DNA from: Solirubrobacterales bacterium
GTDB lineage: Bacteria; Actinomycetota; Thermoleophilia; Solirubrobacterales; Solirubrobacteraceae
Length of the DNA stretch: 5,657 nt
Assembly (NCBI GenBank): GCA_009781575.1
Contig: WQXW01000135.1
Coordinates: 1-5,657, forward strand
Reading direction: 5' to 3'
Part shown: one piece after another, positions 1 through 5,590 of the stretch
How the letters are laid out: each line of letters starts with the position of its first letter
How positions within the stretch are numbered: position 1 is the stretch's first letter
Translations under genes and position numbers: made by a program
Notes under the pieces: model-generated
What the model saw: the letters and a program-made list of their open reading frames with translations, nothing else
Databases searched by the model: none
Told to the model about the DNA's origin: nothing

Positions 1-1083
<1,083 letters not shown>

Positions 1084-1124
1084 GCCGCGCCGGCGCCGAG
1101 CGCCTCAGATGACGCCGGGCCTCG

Positions 1125-1191
1125 GGCCTCGAACACACCTGTCTGAGGCGCCGTTGGGGGATTCAAAAAGAGGATTCGTTCCGCGCGGAAC
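1125..1191 (+). repeat. 67-bp dispersed repeat, copy A
   Basis: This copy starts GGCCTCGAACACACCTGTCT and ends with the 14-bp perfect palindrome GTTCCGCGCGGAAC. It matches 5591-5657 without gaps at 60 of 67 positions. The differences are position 1149 (C here, G in copy B) and the continuous block 1164-1169 (CAAAAA here, TGTTTT in copy B). Both copies lie in non-coding DNA downstream of genes, which suggests an intergenic repeat family rather than a gene fragment. Confidence 0.92.
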
Positions 1192-1219
1192 CAATCCAAA
1201 AAACAAAACACGCAACGGC
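1150..1219. repeat. 70-bp imperfect inverted repeat centred at 1184.5
   Basis: Three nested pairs share one centre. The inner 14-bp perfect palindrome is GTTCCGCGCGGAAC (1178-1191). Next is GGATT (1172-1176) with AATCC (1193-1197) across one C:C mismatch. The outer pair is GCCGTTG (1150-1156) with CAACGGC (1213-1219). The sequence between the middle and outer pairs is A-rich and unpaired. Perfect agreement on one centre makes a chance origin unlikely. The inner part acts as a plausible terminator stem. Confidence 0.85.
1164..1197 (-). terminator. Predicted intrinsic terminator of the cupredoxin gene
   Basis: Read on the minus strand, about 55 nt after the cupredoxin stop, a stem GGATT-G-GTTCCGC / GCGGAAC-G-AATCC (one G:G mismatch) is followed by TCTTTTTG. 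A GC-rich stem directly followed by a T-run is the classic intrinsic terminator layout. Only the minus direction has the T-run; on the plus strand the stem is followed by A-rich sequence, so it is not expected to end the thiG transcript in the same way. Confidence 0.68.
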
Positions 1220-1251
1220 CGGAGCTCGAGCCTCCTGCGCGGCGAGCCGGG

Positions 1252-1806
1252 TCAGCCCACCACGTCGATCGTGCCGTTCATCGTGGTCGGGTGGATCGTG
1301 CACTTGTAGTGGTAGACCCCCGGCTTGGTGAACTTCACCTCGAAGGTGTGGCCTTCGCTGAAGTTGCCCGACGCGAAGTGGATCGGCCCGCTCTGGCCGG
1401 TGACGTTGTGTTCGACCGGGTCGTAGTTGGTCCAGCGCACGGTGCTGCCGACCTTCACCTTCACCGAGTCGGGGTCGATCGCGATCTCGCGATACGCGAT
1501 CTGGACGGTGCCGCTCAGGGGCGCGCCCGCGGGGGGCGCGGCGTACCGCGGGTTGGTGGAGGGGCTCAGCGAGGCGGACGGCGGCTTGCCGGTGCCCCCG
1601 CCGCCCCCGCCCGCGCCGCCGCCGCCGCCCGCGCCGCCCGCGCCCGCGCCGCCGGCGCCCGCGCCGCCGGCGCCGCCCGCGCCCCCGCCGGTGGTGGTGG
1701 GGTGCGCTTCCCCGGAGGACTGGGGGGAGCTCGAGTTGCCCGAGCCGCAGCCGGCGATCGCGACGGCGGCCACCAGGGCCAGTGTGAGCGGTAGGGGTCG
1801 GTTCAT
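1252..1806 (-). CDS. Plastocyanin/amicyanin-like cupredoxin lipoprotein
   Basis: This 184-residue protein has three parts. A signal peptide with a lipobox (LVAAVAIAGC, Cys20) predicts lipid anchoring outside the cytoplasmic membrane. A Gly/Ala-rich linker covers residues 40-73. A C-terminal type 1 copper domain spans about residues 98-184. Likely copper ligands are His133 (VEHNVT), Cys169, His172 and Met176 in YHYKCTIHPTTMNG, so a role as a blue-copper electron carrier is expected; partner and pathway are unknown. The Cys-to-His spacing is the usual CxxH. His to Met has three intervening residues, between the two of amicyanin (CTPHPFM) and the four of plastocyanin. No clear Shine-Dalgarno site precedes the ATG at 1806-1804. 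The gene is divergent from argF with only 34 bp between start codons and has a predicted terminator downstream. It has no evident functional link to either neighbour. Confidence 0.87.
   Translation of the reverse strand: MNRPLPLTLALVAAVAIAGCGSGNSSSPQSSGEAHPTTTGGGAGGAGGAGAGGAGAGGAGGGGGAGGGGGGTGKPPSASLSPSTNPRYAAPPAGAPLSGTVQIAYREIAIDPDSVKVKVGSTVRWTNYDPVEHNVTGQSGPIHFASGNFSEGHTFEVKFTKPGVYHYKCTIHPTTMNGTIDVVG
1588..1689 (-). repeat. Gly/Ala-linker low-complexity tract
   Basis: This segment codes for the 34-residue, almost pure Gly/Ala linker (residues 40-73) between the lipobox region and the copper domain. It is built of imperfect GGC/GCC units and contains one exact 15-bp tandem duplication (1640-1654 and 1655-1669). 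The linker plausibly spaces the domain from the membrane. The tract is prone to replication slippage and to misassembly. Confidence 0.8.
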
Positions 1807-1821
1807 CGGCGGTCGGGTTTG

Positions 1822-1831
1822 AGCCTACACT
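1822..1831. promoter_or_regulatory. Overlapping divergent -10-like elements
   Basis: AGCCTACACT contains TACACT on the plus strand (1826-1831) and TAGGCT on the minus strand (1827-1822), two TANNNT hexamers sharing the central TA. The plus hexamer ends 9 nt before the argF ATG, which would give a leaderless or near-leaderless mRNA. The minus hexamer ends 15 nt before the cupredoxin ATG. Neither gene has a Shine-Dalgarno site and no clear -35 boxes were seen. The arrangement fits a bidirectional promoter but is inference from short motifs. Confidence 0.45.
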
Positions 1832-1840
1832 GCTGCTTCC

Positions 1841-2761
1841 ATGCCGGGAGCAGCCGCCACGGGCACGCGCCACTTTCTCATCGGGACCGAGCTGAGCCGT
1901 GAGGAGCTCGACGCGCTGCTGGCGCGCGCGCTGGAGCTGAAGGCGGCGCCGCTGTGCAGCGACGCGCTGGCGGGCGCCAGCGTGGCGTTGATCTTCGAGA
2001 AGCCCTCCACGCGCACGCGTCTCTCCTTCGAGGCGGGCATCCACGAGCTGGGCGGCCACCCGATCGTGCTGCGCGCCGGCGAGTTGCAGCTGGCGCGGGG
2101 CGAGTCGCTGCGCGACACCGCGCTGGTGCTGTCGCGCCAGGTCGCCGCGGTGGGCGTGCGCACGGGGCCCGACGAGATGTTGGCCGAGCTGGCCGCGCAC
2201 AGCTCGATCCCGGTGTTCAACATGTTGACCGCGCTGCACCATCCCTGCCAGGCGCTGGCCGACCTGCTGACCGTGCGCGAGGCGCTGGGGCGCCTGGACG
2301 GCGTGCGGTTGGCCTACGTGGGCGACGGCACCAACGTGGCGCGCTCGCTGGCGCTGCTCGGCGTGCTGGCGGGGATGGAGATCGCGATCGCCTCGCCGCC
2401 GGGGTACGCGCTGGCGGAGGATCTCGAGCCCTCGGGGGAGGGCAGCCTGACGCTTCACACCGACCCGCGCGAGGCGGTGCGCGGCGCCGATGTGCTCTAC
2501 ACCGACGTGTGGGTGAGCATGGGCGATGAGCACGCCGCGCGGGAGCGGCGCGCGGCGCTGGCGCCGTATCGCATCGACGAGCCGCTGCTCGACGCGGCCG
2601 CGCCGGGCGCGTTTGCGCTCCACTGCCTGCCCGCGCACCCCGGCGAGGAGATCTCGGAGGAGGTGCTGTACGGCGCGCGCCAGCGCATCTGGGACCAGGC
2701 CGAGAATCGCCGCCACGCCCAGAAGGCGCTGCTCGAGCTGCTCCTCCCCCCGCGCGAATGA
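1841..2761 (+). CDS. argF: Ornithine carbamoyltransferase
   Basis: This 306-residue cytoplasmic enzyme makes citrulline from ornithine and carbamoyl phosphate in arginine biosynthesis. The carbamoyl-phosphate binding loop STRTR is at 56-60 in FEKPSTRTRLSFE, HPCQ at 134-137, the ornithine-binding SMG loop at 226-228 in DVWVSMG, and the catalytic HCLPA at 261-265 (Cys262). The SMG loop and HPCQ separate it from aspartate carbamoyltransferase. Length is normal for the family. The ATG at 1841 is the only start upstream of the conserved RHFL. No Shine-Dalgarno site is visible and a -10-like TACACT lies just 9 nt upstream, suggesting leaderless translation. The stop overlaps the next start as ATGA. 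No other arginine gene lies in the window, so argF is apart from the usual argCJB-type cluster here. A small oddity is NMLTALHHPCQ, where relatives usually have an NxLTD stretch. Confidence 0.95.
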   Translation: MPGAAATGTRHFLIGTELSREELDALLARALELKAAPLCSDALAGASVALIFEKPSTRTRLSFEAGIHELGGHPIVLRAGELQLARGESLRDTALVLSRQVAAVGVRTGPDEMLAELAAHSSIPVFNMLTALHHPCQALADLLTVREALGRLDGVRLAYVGDGTNVARSLALLGVLAGMEIAIASPPGYALAEDLEPSGEGSLTLHTDPREAVRGADVLYTDVWVSMGDEHAARERRAALAPYRIDEPLLDAAAPGAFALHCLPAHPGEEISEEVLYGARQRIWDQAENRRHAQKALLELLLPPRE

Positions 2762-4503
2762 CGAGCGCGGACCCCGGCGCCCCACCCCCGCCCTCGCCCT
2801 CGCCCTCGCGCCCGGCCCCGGCGAGTGGCCCGCCCGCGGGCGGCGATCGCCGCGGGGCGACGGCGAACGCGCCTCGCGCCGGCGCGCGCCCGCAACGCGG
2901 CGACGAGCTGGAGCTGACGATCGACGGACTGGCCTACGGCGGCGAGGGCGTGGCGCGGCTGGGCGAGGAGGGGTACGTGGTGTTCGTGACCGGCGCCGTG
3001 CCGGGCGATCGCGTGCGCGCGGTGGTGCACAAGCGCAAGCGCACCTACGCGCACGCGCGCGCGGTGGAGGTGCTCCAGCCCAGCCCCGAGCGCGTGCCGC
3101 CGCGCGCCCAGCACCCCGGCGTGCCGTGGCAGGTGCTGCCCTACGAGCGCCAGCTCGAGATCAAGCGCGCGCAGGTGCACGAGGCGCTGACCCGTCTCGG
3201 GGGCCTCGACGGCTTCGAGCTGGAGGCGATCGTGCCGGCCACCGAACAGTGGCGCTACCGCAACAAGGTCGAGTACTCCTTCGGCACCGGCGAGGGGGGC
3301 GAGCTGGTGTGCGGCTTTCACGCGCCCGCCGGCTGGAACCGCGTGGTGGCGATCGACGACTGCCTGCTGGTCTCCGAGCGCGCCAACCGCGCGCGCGAGG
3401 CGGCGCTTCGCTGGTGTCGCGCGCAGGGGCTGCGGCCGTGGGAGCGCAGCGTGGCGGAGCGCGGCGTCGGGCGGCGCAGCGCGGCGGGGCGCAGCGCGGC
3501 GGGGGGCAGCGCGGCGGGGCGCAGCGCGGCGGGGGGCAGCGTGGCGGAGCGCGGCGTGGCGGGGCGCGGCGTGGCGGGGCGCAGCGTGGCGGGGCGCGGC
3601 GTGGCGGAGCGCGGCGTGGCGGAGCGCGGCGCGGGTGGCGCGGGTGGCGCGCGCGGGGGGGTGCGCGACGTGGCGGCCCGCACCGGCCCCGCGCCGGACG
3701 GGCGCGCGCGGGTGCGCAATCTGGTGGTGCGGGAGGGGCGCCACACCGGCAAGCTGCAGGTGCGGCTGGTGAGCACGCCCGGCGAGCTCGACGCGGGCGC
3801 GCTGGCGCAGGCGCTGAAGGACGCGCTCGGCGAGCGCACGCTGAGTGGCGTGCTGTGGACGCGCTCGGAGCGCCTGGCGGAGACCACCGGGGGCGGCGAC
3901 ACCGAGCTGGTGTGGGGCGAGGAGCGGCTGCCGGAGCGGCTGGGGGAGCTCGACCTCGAGATCTCGCCGGAGGCGTTCTTTCAGACCAACACCGAGATGG
4001 CGGGGCTGCTGTACGGGGTGGCCCGCGAGTACGCCGCGCTGCAGGGGTGGGAGCGCGTGTTTGACCTCTACTGCGGGATCGGTACGATCGCACTCACGCT
4101 GGCACCACACGCGGGCGAGCTGTGGGGGATCGACCTCGTGCCGGAGGCGATCGCCGACGCGATCGCCTCCGCCCGGCGCAACGGCGTGGCGGCGCACTTC
4201 TTCGCCGGCGACGTGCGGCTGGCGCTGCCGGAGCTGGTGGCGCGCTCGGGGCGGCCCGACGTGATCGTGGTGGATCCCCCGCGCGCGGGGCTGTCGGGCA
4301 AGGTGGTGCGCGGGATCGCCCGCGCGCGGCCGCGGCGGGTGGTGTATATCTCCTGCAACCCCACCACGCTGGCGCCCAACGCGGCGCAGCTCGCGGAGGA
4401 GGGGTGGCGCCTCACGCGCGTGCGCCCGGTGGACATGTTCCCCCACACCCACCACATCGAGTGCGTGGCGCTGTTCGAGCGGGCTGGGGTGGGGCCCCTG
4501 TAG
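2758..4503 (+). CDS. TrmA/RlmD-family RNA (uracil-5-)-methyltransferase
   Basis: The family uses SAM to make 5-methyluridine in tRNA or 23S rRNA; the exact target cannot be read from sequence. Order: a Pro/Ala-rich, probably disordered leader (1-46), a TRAM RNA-binding domain (about 47-107), the central family domain with WRYRNKVEYSFG, and a C-terminal SAM domain with Q409 in FFQTN, FDLYCGIG (435-442), DPPRAG (506-511), the catalytic Cys533 in SCNPTTL and Glu568 in PHTHHIE. All methyl-transfer residues are present. At 581 residues it is longer than the usual 400-460, because of the leader and a pentapeptide repeat insert at 232-291. The iron-sulfur cysteines found before the central domain in RlmD-like members are absent (PRAQHPGVPWQ at 115-125), although the fourth-position-like Cys202 in DDCLL remains. 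The start overlaps the argF stop (ATGA) without a Shine-Dalgarno site, implying coupled translation. Confidence 0.9.
   Translation: MTSADPGAPPPPSPSPSRPAPASGPPAGGDRRGATANAPRAGARPQRGDELELTIDGLAYGGEGVARLGEEGYVVFVTGAVPGDRVRAVVHKRKRTYAHARAVEVLQPSPERVPPRAQHPGVPWQVLPYERQLEIKRAQVHEALTRLGGLDGFELEAIVPATEQWRYRNKVEYSFGTGEGGELVCGFHAPAGWNRVVAIDDCLLVSERANRAREAALRWCRAQGLRPWERSVAERGVGRRSAAGRSAAGGSAAGRSAAGGSVAERGVAGRGVAGRSVAGRGVAERGVAERGAGGAGGARGGVRDVAARTGPAPDGRARVRNLVVREGRHTGKLQVRLVSTPGELDAGALAQALKDALGERTLSGVLWTRSERLAETTGGGDTELVWGEERLPERLGELDLEISPEAFFQTNTEMAGLLYGVAREYAALQGWERVFDLYCGIGTIALTLAPHAGELWGIDLVPEAIADAIASARRNGVAAHFFAGDVRLALPELVARSGRPDVIVVDPPRAGLSGKVVRGIARARPRRVVYISCNPTTLAPNAAQLAEEGWRLTRVRPVDMFPHTHHIECVALFERAGVGPL
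2791..2808 (+). repeat. CCCTCG x3 microsatellite
   Basis: Three CCCTCG hexamers encode Pro-Ser three times (residues 12-17) in the disordered leader of the methyltransferase. It is a short, weakly informative repeat. Confidence 0.6.
3451..3630 (+). repeat. 15-bp minisatellite, 12 units, inside the methyltransferase gene
   Basis: Twelve consecutive 15-bp units, consensus near GTGGCGGGGCGCGGC, encode pentapeptides of the pattern [V/A]-[A/G]-[E/G/R]-[R/G]-[G/S] (residues 232-291). Examples are VAERG, VAGRG, AAGRS and AAGGS. Units 3-4 and 5-6 (3481-3510 and 3511-3540) are an exact 30-bp duplication, and the last two units (3601-3615, 3616-3630) are identical. A degenerate Gly/Ala-rich tail continues to about 3660. 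The preceding codons WERS (3439-3450) resemble part of a unit and may be the seed. Unit length is a multiple of three, so gain or loss keeps the frame. The insert falls between the RAQGLRPW and VRNLVVREG segments, which are close together in relatives. Confidence 0.92.
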
Positions 4504-4516
4504 GCTGCGCCGGCCG

Positions 4517-5455
4517 ATGCGCGCGGTCACCGTCAGAGAGGGCGAGATCCTGGTCGAGCAGCACCCCGACCCCGAGCCGGGCAGCGGCGAGGCGCTGGTG
4601 CGCGTGCGCGCGGCGGGGCTCAACGGCGCGGACATGATGCAGCGGCGCGGCCTGTACCCGGCGCCGGAGGGCTCGCCCCAGCGGATCCCCGGCCTGGAGC
4701 TCGCCGGCGAGGTCGTGGCGCTCGGCCCCCACGCGCGGCGCTTCGCGGTGGGCGACCGCGTGATGGCGATCGTCGGCGGCGGCGGCCAGGCGGAGCTGGC
4801 GGTGGTGCACGAGCGCCAGCTGATGCCGGCGCCGGCCGCGCTCGACTGGCCCGCCGCCGGGGGCGCGCCGGAGGTGTTCACCACCGCGCACGACGCGCTC
4901 TTCACCCAGGCCGCGCTGCGCCCCGGCGAGCGATTGCTCGTGCACGGCGGCGCCGGCGGCGTGGGCACCGCCGCGATCCAGCTCGCCCGCGCGGCCGGCG
5001 CGCGTGTGAGCGCCACCGTGCGCGACGAGCGCCTGCGCGGGGAGGTCGGCGCGCTGGGCGCGCGCGCGATCGCGCCGGAGGGGTTCGCCGCGCGGGGCCC
5101 CTTCGACGTGATCCTCGAGCTGGTGGGCGCGCCCAACCTCGCCCACAACCTGGACGCGCTGGCGGTGGGCGGGCGGATCACCGTGATCGGCGTGGGCGCC
5201 GGCGCGAAGGCCGAGCTCAACCTGCTGGCGCTGATGGGCAAGCGCGCGCGTGTGCACGGGTCCACGCTGCGCACGCGCCCGCTCGAGGAGAAGGCGCTGG
5301 CCGCGCGCGCGCTCGAACGCGAGGTGCTGCCCCTGCTGGAGGACTCCACGCTGCGCGTGCCCCTCGCCGCGACCTTCCCGCTGGAGCGCGCCGCGGAGGC
5401 CTACGAGCGCTTCGCCGCGGGCGGCAAGCTGGGCAAGATCGTGCTCGAGATCTGA
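4517..5455 (+). CDS. Quinone oxidoreductase-like protein (MDR superfamily, zinc-free)
   Basis: This 312-residue protein has a GroES-like N-terminal domain (AAGLNGADMMQRRGLYPAPEG... GLELAGEV) and a Rossmann NAD(P)H domain with the dinucleotide motif HGGAGGVG at 143-150 followed by TAAIQLARAAGA. The sequence ends in the usual AAEAYERFAAGGKLGKIVLEI. No cysteine ligands for catalytic or structural zinc are present, which fits the quinone oxidoreductase branch. The N-terminal wording (N-x-A-D-x-x-Q-R-x-G-x-Y-P-x-P) is closest to the PIG3-like NAD(P)H quinone reductase group. Expected chemistry is NADPH-dependent reduction of quinones or enones in the cytoplasm; the real substrate is unknown. The ATG lies 13 bp after the methyltransferase stop with no Shine-Dalgarno site, so it is probably the third gene of the argF operon. 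A functional link to its neighbours is not evident. Confidence 0.9.
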   Translation: MRAVTVREGEILVEQHPDPEPGSGEALVRVRAAGLNGADMMQRRGLYPAPEGSPQRIPGLELAGEVVALGPHARRFAVGDRVMAIVGGGGQAELAVVHERQLMPAPAALDWPAAGGAPEVFTTAHDALFTQAALRPGERLLVHGGAGGVGTAAIQLARAAGARVSATVRDERLRGEVGALGARAIAPEGFAARGPFDVILELVGAPNLAHNLDALAVGGRITVIGVGAGAKAELNLLALMGKRARVHGSTLRTRPLEEKALAARALEREVLPLLEDSTLRVPLAATFPLERAAEAYERFAAGGKLGKIVLEI

Positions 5456-5456
5456 T

Positions 5457-5480
5457 CATTCGACCATTCGATCATTCCCT
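5457..5480 (+). repeat. Three 8-bp tandem units
   Basis: CATTCGAC, CATTCGAT and CATTCCCT follow each other directly, starting two bases after the oxidoreductase stop. The first two differ at one position and the third is more diverged. Function is unknown. Confidence 0.75.
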
Positions 5481-5485
5481 ATTGA

Positions 5486-5557
5486 GGACACGCCACATGT
5501 GGCGTGTCCCGGGGCCGCGCATGCGCGGCCCCGCCGGTCGGCGCATGCGCCGACCGG
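5486..5557. repeat. Array of three abutting perfect 24-bp palindromes with CATG centres
   Basis: The units are 5486-5509, 5510-5533 and 5534-5557, with no base between them. Left arms are GGACACGCCA, CGGGGCCGCG and CCGGTCGGCG; each is followed by CATG and then its exact reverse complement. CATG therefore recurs at 5496, 5520 and 5544, a strict 24-nt period. As RNA or single-stranded DNA each unit would fold to a 10-bp stem with a four-base CATG loop. The second and third arms agree at 7 of 10 positions and every difference is matched on the other side. The first arm is largely unrelated in sequence. Possible roles are a transcript-end structure, a protein- or nuclease-recognised array, or part of a mobile intergenic element. 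Confidence 0.93.
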
Positions 5558-5562
5558 AACAG

Positions 5563-5575
5563 CGGGGAGACCCCG
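5563..5575 (+). repeat. Small hairpin CGGGG-AGA-CCCCG
   Basis: A 5-bp stem with a three-base loop lies 5 bases after the palindrome array and before copy B. It is short enough to be chance in GC-rich DNA. It is listed because it continues the run of hairpins. Confidence 0.4.
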
Positions 5576-5590
5576 ATTCGACGTCAGTGC

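Larger units (their letters stand above)
1084..1251. other. Intergenic region between convergent genes
   Basis: This 168-bp stretch lies between the thiG stop and the stop of the minus-strand cupredoxin gene. It is much more A-rich than the genes, especially at 1161-1210. It holds a GGGCCTC tandem pair (1117-1130), a 10-bp inverted repeat (GCGCCTCAGA at 1100-1109 with TCTGAGGCGC at 1142-1151), copy A of the 67-bp repeat (1125-1191), and the dyad/terminator centred at 1184.5. No convincing gene is present: an open frame crosses it on the plus strand, but it has no ribosome binding site and runs into the antisense of the cupredoxin gene. Confidence 0.8.

Noticed and set aside
1129..1148. A LexA/SOS-box-like operator at CGAACACACCTGT
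   Set aside because: The right half-site does not match the actinobacterial GAAC...GTTC symmetry, and the sequence is the conserved leader of a repeat found twice outside promoter positions.
1109..1309. A 66-codon plus-strand open frame across the convergent gap
   Set aside because: No ribosome binding site, translation of the repeat and terminator DNA, and its end is antisense to the cupredoxin copper domain.
2497..5349. A very long minus-strand open frame (about 950 codons), and another at 1163-2785
   Set aside because: They run antisense to well-recognised genes, have Arg/Ala/His-rich compositions with no family motifs, and are the usual open antisense frames of very GC-rich DNA.
5486..5557. 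CRISPR array
   Set aside because: Units differ in sequence, abut with no spacers and are fully palindromic; no cas genes are in the window.
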